Shown here in pieces: positions 1-7,960 of a stretch of DNA of 34,674 nucleotides. The position numbers and the translations under genes are program-made. The notes under the pieces are model-generated. The model was not told the origin of the DNA. It did not search any database and was given only the letters and a program-made list of their open reading frames with translations. This DNA is from an uncultured Verrucomicrobia subdivision 3 bacterium (GTDB lineage: Bacteria > Verrucomicrobiota > Verrucomicrobiia > Limisphaerales > UBA11358): the NCBI GenBank assembly GCA_903911825.1, contig CAIWFB010000314.1, positions 1 to 34,674 on the forward strand. The letters run 5' to 3'. The first letter of the stretch is position 1. Every line of letters begins with the position of its first letter.

Positions 1-2
1 GG

Positions 3-1721
3 CTTGGGGGCGTGCGCGAGTCGCTCGAAAAACAGACCATGGATCAGGCCAAGGCGGCCGCCCGGCTGATCTCTTCCACCCTCCGTTATCCCAACGGCCA
101 GCCCGTCGAGTGCGTCATCGCCGACAGCTGCATCGGCGGCGTGACGGAGGCCGCCGCCTGCGCGGAAAAATTTGCCAAGGCCGGTGTCGGCGTTTCGCTC
201 ACCGTCACGCCCTGCTGGTGCTACGGCAGCGAGACTATGGACATGAACCCCTCCGTGCCGAAAGCGGTCTGGGGATTCAATGGCACGGAACGACCTGGGG
301 CGGTTTATCTCGCCGCGGTGCTGGCCGGCCATTCGCAGAAGGGGATTCCCGCGTTCAGCATCTATGGTCGCGATGTGCAGGATGGCGGCGACAAGAGCAT
401 CCCCGCCGATGTGCAGGAAAAAATCCTCCGCTTCGCTCGCGCCGGGCTTTCGGTCGCCCTGATGCGCGGCAAATCCTATCTCGGCATGGGCGGCGTCTCG
501 ATGGGCATCGCCGGCTCCATCGTGGACCAGCCGTTCTTCGAAGATTATCTCGGCATGCGCGTCGAGACGATTGATATGACCGAGTTCCTGCGCCGCATGG
601 ACAAAGGCATTTTCGATCAGGCCGAATACCAGAAAGCGCTCGCGTGGACGAAACAGAATTGTCCCGAAGGCAAAGATTACAACTCACCCAAGACCAAGCG
701 CTCACGCAAACAACTCGATCGCGAATGGGAAACGTCCGTGAAGATGGCGCTTATCGCGCGCGATTTGATGGTTGGCAATCCCGTCCTGAAAAAGATGGGC
801 TTTGGCGAAGAAGCGCAGGGACACAACGCCATCGCGTCCGGCTTCCAGGGCCAGCGCCAGTGGACGGATTACCAGCCGAACGGCGATTATCTCGAAGCCA
901 TCCTCAACACCTCGTTCGACTGGAATGGCAACCGCGCGCCTTATATCGTCGCCACGGAAAACGACTGTCTCAACGGCGCTTCGATGTTGCTCGGTTATCT
1001 GCTCACGAACACCGCGCAGATTTTTGCGGACGTGCGCACCTATTGGAGTCCTGATTCCGTGCGGCGCGTATCCGGCTACACACTCGAAGGCGCGGCAGCG
1101 AATGGCATCTTGCATCTCATCAACTCCGGTCCCGCGACGCTTGACGGCACCGGCCAGCAATCCATCAACGGCAAGCCGGCGATGAAACCGTTCTGGGAAA
1201 TCACCAAGGACGAGGCCAAGAAATGTCTCGGCGCGACGACGTGGCATCCGAGCATCACGGAATATTTCCCCGGTGGCGGCTGGAGCACGCGCTTTCTCAC
1301 CAAAGGCGGCATGCCCGTGACGATGTGCCGTTTGAATCTGGTGAAAGGCCTCGGAGCGGCGTTGCAGATCGCCGAAGGTTACACTGTGGATTTGCCGTCC
1401 AAAGTTCACGACGCACTCGACCTGCGCACGAATCCGACCTGGCCGACGACGTGGTTTGCACCGAACCTGACGGGGCAGGGCGCGTTCCGCGACGTTTACA
1501 CCGTGATGAATAACTGGGGCGCAAACCACGGTTCCATCAGCTACGGCCACATCGGCGCGGACTTGATCTCGCTCGCGTCCATGCTGCGGATTCCGGTCTA
1601 CATGCACAACGTGCCCGCCGAAAAAGTGTTTCGTCCGAGCAGTTGGGCGGCGTTCGGCACAGCGGACTTGGAAGGCGCGGATTATCGCGCATGCAAGAAT
1701 TTCGGCGCGCTCTACGCGTAA
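3..1721 (+). CDS. fucI: L-fucose isomerase, 5' end truncated by the window
   Basis: Protein reads [11 protein letters not shown]...[16 protein letters not shown]...[16 protein letters not shown]...[16 protein letters not shown]...[14 protein letters not shown], close to FucI as I know it; the frame is open to the window edge. Confidence 0.96.
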   Translation, partial: LGGVRESLEKQTMDQAKAAARLISSTLRYPNGQPVECVIADSCIGGVTEAAACAEKFAKAGVGVSLTVTPCWCYGSETMDMNPSVPKAVWGFNGTERPGAVYLAAVLAGHSQKGIPAFSIYGRDVQDGGDKSIPADVQEKILRFARAGLSVALMRGKSYLGMGGVSMGIAGSIVDQPFFEDYLGMRVETIDMTEFLRRMDKGIFDQAEYQKALAWTKQNCPEGKDYNSPKTKRSRKQLDREWETSVKMALIARDLMVGNPVLKKMGFGEEAQGHNAIASGFQGQRQWTDYQPNGDYLEAILNTSFDWNGNRAPYIVATENDCLNGASMLLGYLLTNTAQIFADVRTYWSPDSVRRVSGYTLEGAAANGILHLINSGPATLDGTGQQSINGKPAMKPFWEITKDEAKKCLGATTWHPSITEYFPGGGWSTRFLTKGGMPVTMCRLNLVKGLGAALQIAEGYTVDLPSKVHDALDLRTNPTWPTTWFAPNLTGQGAFRDVYTVMNNWGANHGSISYGHIGADLISLASMLRIPVYMHNVPAEKVFRPSSWAAFGTADLEGADYRACKNFGALYA

Positions 1722-1759
1722 GTGCTGGCGCACGGCCACCGATTAAAAATTACAACACG

Positions 1760-1791
1760 AACGGCGCGGAAATCATTCCGCGCCGTTTTTT
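1760..1791 (+). terminator. Rho-independent terminator after fucI
   Basis: ACGGCGCGGAA-atca-TTCCGCGCCGT perfect 11-bp stem followed by a T-tract. Confidence 0.92.
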
Positions 1792-1803
1792 GTCATAGGA
1801 TTA

Positions 1804-2223
1804 TTAAGGCAAAATATGATATGCGTGGAAGCGGCGGTTTTCATCCCAGCGAAAAAAGCCAACGCGTTCAATTTGAAGTTCAGTTTGGTTGGTTGATTGC
1901 GGACATCTCGGTGGTTCCCCTACAGCAGTTAAAATGTAAGTGGCTCTCGTCATGGGACACTTGGGAATTTCGCCTTGTGCATTCAATCTAATGTATGGGG
2001 TGATATCCTGAAGTGTAACAGGATCACCGGCGTGTTTGTTGTGTTCAAGGGCATACTGATATATGGCCGCATCAATGGACCTCATATTGTTTATGCACGC
2101 CGAAAAATCCCAGTGGTGGGAAACATGCGTGACTACCGGCGGCCAAATGAAGATGTAGGCCAGCACGCAATAGGTCGCCGCCGCGACCGCCAGTCCAATG
2201 CCCATTCGCTGTTTCAATTTCAT
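1804..2223 (-). CDS. Small membrane-anchored protein resembling the C-terminal part of GspG-like pseudopilins
   Basis: N-terminal hydrophobic helix, then CINNMRSIDAAIYQYALEHNK...ITPYIRLNAQGEIPKCP, a pattern common in PVC pseudopilin-like proteins. Confidence 0.55.
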   Translation of the reverse strand: MKLKQRMGIGLAVAAATYCVLAYIFIWPPVVTHVSHHWDFSACINNMRSIDAAIYQYALEHNKHAGDPVTLQDITPYIRLNAQGEIPKCPMTRATYILTAVGEPPRCPQSTNQTELQIERVGFFRWDENRRFHAYHILP

Positions 2224-2313
2224 AATCGGAAGATGTTTCCCGCCGCCAACCGTTCACTGCCCCAAACCCCGGGTTCAGTTCCTGAAACTCTAAACACCAC
2301 CCAGCGCCTTTAG

Positions 2314-2345
2314 TTTCCCGCTCCCCGTGAAGGGGCAGAGGGAAA
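2314..2345. repeat. Imperfect palindromic repeat TTTCCCGCTCCCC-GTGA-AGGGGCAGAGGGAAA
   Basis: Arms complementary apart from one mismatch and one bulge; REP-like. Confidence 0.6.
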
Positions 2346-2481
2346 AACCATAATCCAATCCCGCGCCCGTTCCGTTATGTCCGCGAAACATTTTATGACC
2401 CGATCTATCGCCCCCGCCGCGAACCGGCTCGCTTCCGCGCCGGCTACCGCTGCCGCCGCCTCAACTCCGCTTAAACCTACG

Positions 2482-2692
2482 CCATTTCGGCGAAAAGTTG
2501 CGGCATTTCGCCGCCGCCCCGCGATTTTTCGACGCCGAAATTCCATTTTTCGCGATGATAAAATGAGATTGCGACGCCGAGATTTCATATTTCGGCGGCG
2601 AAAAGTCGCGCGTTTCTCGCGGAATACCGAATTGGGAGCGCGAGATTTCATTTTTGCGCGTCGAAAAACCGCAACTTTTCCAGCGTGGTCGG
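2482..2692. repeat. Cluster of degenerate short repeats (TTTCGNCG / CGACGCCGA / GAGATTTCAT units in both orientations)
   Basis: Recurring pieces: GCCATTTCGGCGAAAAGTTGCGGCATTTCGCCGCC, TTTTTCGACGCCGAAATTCCATTTTTCG, GACGCCGAGATTTCATATTTCGGCGGCGAAAAGTCGCG, GCGCGAGATTTCATTTTTGCGCGTCGAAAAACCGCAACTTTTCC. Confidence 0.65.
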
Positions 2693-2706
2693 GCGGGGCG
2701 AGGAGG

Positions 2707-3030
2707 TCAGCGGGGGAGATTGGTCACGGCGCTTTCAAAGCGGATGACGGTTTCATCGGGCTTGGCAAAGCCGAGTTTCTCGCGGGCGAGTCGGGCGACG
2801 GTTTGGGGGTCGTGGCGCAGGGCTTCGACTTCGGTGAGCAATTGTTTGGAGACTTCTTCCTGTTTGGCTTGGTCGGCCTGGAGGCGGTCGATCTCGCGGC
2901 GCATGCGTTCGTTTTGGTGGATGAGCGGCAGGTAGGTCAGGCCGATGAGCACCAAGATGGCCACCGCGACGAGCGCGACGACTGCTTGGGTGAGCTTGCT
3001 CCAGATGCCGAGATCCACTTTTTCTTTCAC
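2707..3030 (-). CDS. Septum formation initiator (FtsB/DivIC) family protein
   Basis: Short N-terminal TM plus coiled coil with LRHDPQTVARLAREKLGFAKPDETVIRF, typical of the family. Confidence 0.85.
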   Translation of the reverse strand: MKEKVDLGIWSKLTQAVVALVAVAILVLIGLTYLPLIHQNERMRREIDRLQADQAKQEEVSKQLLTEVEALRHDPQTVARLAREKLGFAKPDETVIRFESAVTNLPR

Positions 3031-3153
3031 GCCCGCAGTAAATCATGCGCGGCAAAAAGGTGCGAGCGGATTTTGAAAGTTTACGTTTGAGAGGAAGTGA
3101 GGTGTATAGATTTAGTTGTCAGCAGCGGCGGGGATGCCGTAAATTTGCGCGCG

Positions 3154-3780
3154 ATGTTAAAGGTTTTCTTCCTGATTTTTGAGCCGGGGGTGGCGTGGGA
3201 AAAAATCGCCCAAGCCAAGCGCGGTTATGCGTTTATTCTGGGAACTTACCTGTTGCCGATGATCGTATTAGTGACGGCGGTGGAAGGTTGGAGTCTGCAT
3301 CAACACGGCAAGTGGCAGCCGACGTTCCAGAAATTTAAGATGTTCACGGACGCGGAGATCAAGGGCTTCGAGGTGGTGCAAGCGATTTTGCTGGTGGCAA
3401 TGGTTTTCGTCAGCGCCAAGTTGCTGCACACGGCGAGCAATAATTTTCACGGTCGCCGCTCGTTTGCGCAGGTCTTCACAACGGTAGCGTATGGGTTCAG
3501 CCCGCTGTTGCTCTGTCGTCTGCTCGATATCGCGCCCATGATGAACCCGGCGATCAGTTGGAGTATCGGGGTGGTGCTGACGATCTACGTCCTGTATCAA
3601 GGGATTCCTCGCGTGATGAGTCCCGATCCGACCCACGCTTTCGGCCAATATTTGTCCGCGATTTTCATCGTGACTTTGACGTCCGGCATGGTGCGATTGA
3701 TCACGGCCTTGTTTTTGCAAGGGACGATTGATTATCGCCATTCCTGGTTCACTACCGGCATCGTAAAACTTTTTGAATGA
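3154..3780 (+). CDS. Yip1-family integral membrane protein
   Basis: MLKVFFLIFEPGVAWEKIAQAKRG... multi-TM protein; internal ATG at 3154 preferred to the ORF-track start. Confidence 0.6.
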   Translation: MLKVFFLIFEPGVAWEKIAQAKRGYAFILGTYLLPMIVLVTAVEGWSLHQHGKWQPTFQKFKMFTDAEIKGFEVVQAILLVAMVFVSAKLLHTASNNFHGRRSFAQVFTTVAYGFSPLLLCRLLDIAPMMNPAISWSIGVVLTIYVLYQGIPRVMSPDPTHAFGQYLSAIFIVTLTSGMVRLITALFLQGTIDYRHSWFTTGIVKLFE

Positions 3781-4034
3781 CGCCCACTGAAAATGCCTTG
3801 CTCGCCGAGTTGACTCAACTCGCAGAAACCGTTCGCCAAATGCCGACGGCGAATCCCAAGCCCAGCCTGCTGCCGATTTTCGCGCGGCTAGATGAATTGA
3901 CGCATCAGCTGCCACGTTCCGCCGACCCGCAATTGCTGCATTACCTGCACAAGAAAAGTTACGAGAAGGCCCGGCTCTTTCTGCAAGGTCGCGATGCGGA
4001 AAATCAGGCGGGCAACTGTGGGCACCAACATTGA
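3777..4034 (+). CDS. Small hypothetical protein (85 aa), ATGA overlap with upstream gene
   Basis: Translationally coupled start; LLHYLHKKSYEKARLFLQGRDAE looks like a genuine protein core. Confidence 0.7.
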   Translation: MTPTENALLAELTQLAETVRQMPTANPKPSLLPIFARLDELTHQLPRSADPQLLHYLHKKSYEKARLFLQGRDAENQAGNCGHQH

Positions 4035-4112
4035 CGATTGGCGATTGACGATTTACGAGTCGCTTTCGTATTTCGTCGCTGCTCGTAAATCTTATATCGT
4101 AAATCGAAAATG
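4029..4112. repeat. Heptamer-periodic imperfect inverted repeat ending at the mnmE start codon
   Basis: CATTGACGATTGGCGATTGACGATTTACGAG / CTCGTAAATCTTATATCGTAAATCGAAAATG; 24 of 31 arm positions complementary, inner 10 bp perfect; heptamers ATTGACG ATTGGCG ATTGACG ATTTACG. Confidence 0.88.
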
Positions 4113-5489
4113 TTTTCCGACACCATCGTTGCCATCGCCACGCCCCTCGGCGAAGGTGGCCTCGCGGTCATCCGCATTTCCGGCGCGCAGGCGTTCGCCA
4201 TCACGGATCAATGTTTTCAGCCCGTGGGCAAAACGTCGCTGAAGCCTACGGTCGCGCCGACGCACACGATTCAATACGGAAAAATCCTGCGCGACGGACA
4301 AGTCGTGGATGAGGTTCTCCTTGCCGTCCTCCGCGCGCCCCGCACTTTCACGCGCGAAGACACAGTGGAAATTTCCTGCCACGGCGGCTTGCTTCCCACG
4401 AAGCTCGTGCTGGATACGTTGCTGGCGCACGGTGCCCGTATGGCCGAGGCGGGGGAATTCACCAAACGCGCGTTTCTCAATGGACGCATTGATCTCGCGC
4501 AAGCCGAGGCGGTGGCGGACTTGATCCATTCACGCACCGAACTCGCGCTCGCCGCCGCCAATGAACAGCTCGCCGGCAAACTGTCGCAGCGCATCAATCT
4601 ACTCCGCGACGACTTGATGCTGACGATGGCGCACGTCGAGGCGCACATTGATTTTCCCGACGAAGATATTTCGCCCGACACGAAAGAAGATTTACTGGCG
4701 CGTTTGGAAAAAGGCGTGGTGTTCATGGATGAATTGCTGCGCACGGCGAACGAAGGTCAACTGCTGCGACGCGGTATTCGTGCGGCGATCATTGGTCGGC
4801 CCAACGCGGGCAAATCCAGTTTGCTGAATCAATTGCTTGGTCGCGACCGCGCCATCGTCTCACCGATTGCCGGCACCACGCGCGATACCATTGAGGAAAC
4901 CGCCAATATCCGTGGGCTGCCCGTGGTGTTTATCGACACCGCTGGCTTGCGTGAAGCGCTAGATGAAATTGAAGTCGAGGGCATCCGTCGCAGCCGCGAA
5001 TCGCTCGCGCAAGCGGAGTTGATCTTGCATGTTCTCGATGCGAGCGAGCCATTGACAGAGGCCGATAAAAATTATCTCACCGAGTTCGCCGACAAGAAAC
5101 GGATTCTTGTCCTGAACAAAACCGATCTGCCAGTGAAGTTGGAATTGCCCCCAACCACCAGCAACCAGCAACCAGCAACCAGCAGCGTTTGTTCCTTAAG
5201 CGGGCAGGGGATTGAGGGTTTGAAAGACGCTATCAAAGCGCTCGTTTGGGCGGGCGAAATCAAAGCCGAAATGTTGCAAGTCGCCATCAACTCGCGCCAT
5301 CAAGACGCACTCAACCGCGCCCGGGGCACGACACGTCAAGCGGCGGATGCCTTGCGCGCCGACGCTACGCTGGAACTGGTCGCGATGGATCTGCGCATCG
5401 CTGCTAATGCCGTAGGCGAAATCGTGGGCAAGACGACGACCGAAGATCTGCTCGATTCTATCTTCAGCACGTTCTGTATCGGGAAGTAA
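4110..5489 (+). CDS. mnmE: tRNA uridine-5-carboxymethylaminomethyl(34) synthesis GTPase
   Basis: MFSDTIVAIATPLGEGGLAVIRISG, GRPNAGKSSLLNQLLGRDRAIVSPIAGTTRDT, NKTD, C-terminal FCIGK. Confidence 0.97.
   Translation: MFSDTIVAIATPLGEGGLAVIRISGAQAFAITDQCFQPVGKTSLKPTVAPTHTIQYGKILRDGQVVDEVLLAVLRAPRTFTREDTVEISCHGGLLPTKLVLDTLLAHGARMAEAGEFTKRAFLNGRIDLAQAEAVADLIHSRTELALAAANEQLAGKLSQRINLLRDDLMLTMAHVEAHIDFPDEDISPDTKEDLLARLEKGVVFMDELLRTANEGQLLRRGIRAAIIGRPNAGKSSLLNQLLGRDRAIVSPIAGTTRDTIEETANIRGLPVVFIDTAGLREALDEIEVEGIRRSRESLAQAELILHVLDASEPLTEADKNYLTEFADKKRILVLNKTDLPVKLELPPTTSNQQPATSSVCSLSGQGIEGLKDAIKALVWAGEIKAEMLQVAINSRHQDALNRARGTTRQAADALRADATLELVAMDLRIAANAVGEIVGKTTTEDLLDSIFSTFCIGK
5151..5185 (+). repeat. 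In-frame heptamer tandem repeat within mnmE
   Basis: CCAACCA CCAGCAA CCAGCAA CCAGCAA CCAGCAG; encodes PTTSNQQPATSS. Confidence 0.92.
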
Positions 5490-5499
5490 TTTCCCCAGT

Positions 5500-5805
5500 T
5501 CAGCACCACTGCTTGCCCAGGCTGTCGATGCCGCTGCGCTTCAAATCTTCCGGGGTCATCGCGGCGTGCAATTGGACATCCGCTTCAAACGTCAGAAACC
5601 AAGGCTCGGCCAAAGCGGGAATCTGGGAAGCCTCCGCCAGATTCACCACCAGAAAGGCGCTGCGATGCCCGTGATGATCCGTGAATAAAACAGATTCCGG
5701 TTTGATAGCGTCCAGAATTTTACCGATCTTCGCGCCCGCCGTGCCGTCTTTCACAGCCGCGTTAAAAGTGTGATGGGGAATGGTGACGGTCATTAACATG
5801 CGCAT
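5500..5805 (-). CDS. Hypothetical protein (101 aa)
   Basis: Intact ORF with AGGA-type SD upstream (CAGGAAACTATATG); family not identified. Confidence 0.65.
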   Translation of the reverse strand: MRMLMTVTIPHHTFNAAVKDGTAGAKIGKILDAIKPESVLFTDHHGHRSAFLVVNLAEASQIPALAEPWFLTFEADVQLHAAMTPEDLKRSGIDSLGKQWC

Positions 5806-5896
5806 ATAGTTTCCTGTGGTTGGGTGTTGAGGTCGCTAACGCCCCAAAATTGGCAACGACTCAGCACGACGGCAAGCTCTAACCCGATTTCAATTT

Positions 5897-5924
5897 TTGA
5901 CACGCGCCTGCGCCTGTTTATCCT
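5897..5924 (+). promoter_or_regulatory. Candidate sigma70-type promoter for aroB
   Basis: TTGACA-N16-TATCCT, placed so that initiation would fall at or next to the aroB ATG (5931). Confidence 0.45.
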
Positions 5925-5930
5925 TTGACC

Positions 5931-7010
5931 ATGCGCATCGTTCCCGTTTCTCTTGGTAATCGCAGCTACGCCATCAAAGTTGGCGGCGGCTTGCTGGCTC
6001 ATCTTGGCGTGGAGTGCGCGGCGCTCAAACTTGGTCAGCGTTGCGCTGTCATCACCGACTCGAACGTCGGCAAACATTATGCCAAGGTGGCGGTGAAATC
6101 GCTCGTGGCGGCGGGCTTTGAACCATTTCTCATCACCGTGCCCGCTGGCGAAAAATCCAAGCGCATCGCGATGGTGGAGAAATGTTACGACCAACTCGCA
6201 GCGCATCGGCTGGAACGGAAATCTTTCATCGTCGCGCTCGGCGGCGGCGTGGTGGGCGATCTCGCGGGCTTCGTGGCGGCAACGTATTTGCGCGGCATCC
6301 CGTTCGTGCAAGTCCCGACGACCTTGCTGGCGCAGGTCGATAGCTCTGTCGGCGGCAAGACGGGCGTAAACCTCAAGGCAGGCAAAAATCTCGTCGGCGC
6401 GTTTTACCAACCGCGACTGGTGCTATGTGATTTGGATGCGTTCAAGACGCTGCCTAAGCGTGAATATATTTCCGGTCTCGCGGAAGTCATCAAATACGGT
6501 GTCATCTACGACGCCGATCTCTTCGCGCAACTCGAACGCAACCTGCCCAAGCTGCTCAAACGCGACCCGACGACGCTCGCCGCCGTCGTGGCGCGCTGCT
6601 GTGAGATCAAGGCGGACGTGGTCGGTCAGGACGAAACGGAAACTGGCTTGCGTGCCATTTTGAACTTCGGCCATACCATCGGCCACGGCATTGAGAACAG
6701 TTTCGGCTACGGAAAATTTTTGCACGGCGAAGCGATTGCCATCGGCCAAGTCGCAGCGGCAAAATTATCGCATCAGCTACTCGGCTTGCCCGCAAACGAT
6801 TCGGCGCGGATGGAAAAACTATTCGTTCTAGCCGGTTTGCCCGTGCGCATCAAACTCACGGCAGCTCAGCGCAAAAAGCTTTTCGCCGCGATGCTGCTCG
6901 ACAAAAAAGTCAGCGGCGGCGAAGTGAAGTTCGTGCTGGCCGAAAGCATCGGCAAAGTGGCTTGGGGGCAGAAGGTCGCCACCGATTTGATCAATGGCGT
7001 TTTGCCTTGA
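5931..7010 (+). CDS. aroB: 3-dehydroquinate synthase
   Basis: ALGGGVVGDLAGFVAATYLRGIPFVQVPTTLLAQVDSSVGGKTGVNL...KNLVGAFYQP...LNFGHTIGHGIE; ATG at 5931 preferred over TTG at 5925. Confidence 0.96.
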   Translation: MRIVPVSLGNRSYAIKVGGGLLAHLGVECAALKLGQRCAVITDSNVGKHYAKVAVKSLVAAGFEPFLITVPAGEKSKRIAMVEKCYDQLAAHRLERKSFIVALGGGVVGDLAGFVAATYLRGIPFVQVPTTLLAQVDSSVGGKTGVNLKAGKNLVGAFYQPRLVLCDLDAFKTLPKREYISGLAEVIKYGVIYDADLFAQLERNLPKLLKRDPTTLAAVVARCCEIKADVVGQDETETGLRAILNFGHTIGHGIENSFGYGKFLHGEAIAIGQVAAAKLSHQLLGLPANDSARMEKLFVLAGLPVRIKLTAAQRKKLFAAMLLDKKVSGGEVKFVLAESIGKVAWGQKVATDLINGVLP

Positions 7011-7013
7011 GGT

Positions 7014-7835
7014 TTATTGCAAGGCGGCGCGTGGGATGAGGGTTAGTTTCATCCCGTAAACCAGAAACGCCACCAGCCCAAAATACATGCCCGCCATCTT
7101 CAGGCGTTGGATCGGCGTGACTTCGTAGTAGCGGATTTCTTCCTCCGTCTTCGCGCGGAACAACGAAAAGAGGCGCGGCAGTGACATGATTAAAATCAAC
7201 AGCAGAATGAAGTTAAAATGCACGATGATCAGGCCAATCATAATGATGAAACCCACAATCCACAGCCACGGCGAAAGCGCGCTGACGATTCGCCCGCCAT
7301 CAAGAAAGCCGATGGGCGCGAGGTTGAATAGATTCAGAAAAAATCCGGTGTAAGCCAGCGCGCGGAACATCTGGTTCCCAGTCTGCAAATAAATGGCCTC
7401 ACACGCCACCGCTCCGAGCGTGCCGAGCAACGGGCCGCCGATGCCGACTTCCGCCTCGATCCACGCGTTGCGCGGCGCTTCCTTGAGCGCGATGACGGCG
7501 CCCATGAACGGAATGAACATGGGCCAACCGGTTTTAAGTCCGCATTGACGGGCCGCGATCAGGTGCCCCAGTTCGTGGATGAAAATCAACAGCACGAAGC
7601 CGACGGCAAATTGCCAGCCCCACAACATGGCGTAAGCGCCGATGGAAAGAATCATCGTCCCGCCCGTTTTGAGAAACGGCAGGATGAATTTTACCTTGGT
7701 CAGTAACTTGAAAAGGAAAAGCAGCCCGATGCCGACGGGGCCCAGATTTTTCATCACTTTTTGCCAATAAGTCGGCTCCGGCGGTGGCGGCGGCGGTGGC
7801 GCGGCGATGATAGGTGGCGGTGGGTTCGGTTCCAT
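7014..7835 (-). CDS. Site-2 protease (peptidase M50) family membrane metalloprotease
   Basis: HELGH motif and LNLAPIGFLDGGRIV in a multi-TM protein; Pro-rich N-terminus; ATG at 7835 preferred. Confidence 0.85.
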   Translation of the reverse strand: MEPNPPPPIIAAPPPPPPPEPTYWQKVMKNLGPVGIGLLFLFKLLTKVKFILPFLKTGGTMILSIGAYAMLWGWQFAVGFVLLIFIHELGHLIAARQCGLKTGWPMFIPFMGAVIALKEAPRNAWIEAEVGIGGPLLGTLGAVACEAIYLQTGNQMFRALAYTGFFLNLFNLAPIGFLDGGRIVSALSPWLWIVGFIIMIGLIIVHFNFILLLILIMSLPRLFSLFRAKTEEEIRYYEVTPIQRLKMAGMYFGLVAFLVYGMKLTLIPRAALQ

Positions 7836-7960
7836 GGCGAAATGATTTAACGTCCGGTGAAGAAACGTCAAACGGAATCAGGTGGTCGCCGCGCAATAAT
7901 TTTTTGGATTCCGTTTTACACGCCGCACGCGCTCCGTTAAATCATCGTCCCACTTTTGAA

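Noticed and set aside
702-1739. 345-aa ORF antisense to fucI
   Set aside because: Lies wholly on the opposite strand of a confident FucI gene; Arg/His/Ala-rich composition typical of an antisense frame in GC-rich coding DNA.
2310-2651. Arg-rich 113-aa minus ORF (and 2377-3090 plus ORF)
   Set aside because: Generated by the repeat cluster; low-complexity, no family resemblance, overlaps the FtsB-like gene on the other strand.
7814-7960. N-terminal extension of tex
   Set aside because: Antisense to the start of the M50 gene; MNEAHILKIAGEL at 7961 fits the Tex N-terminus.
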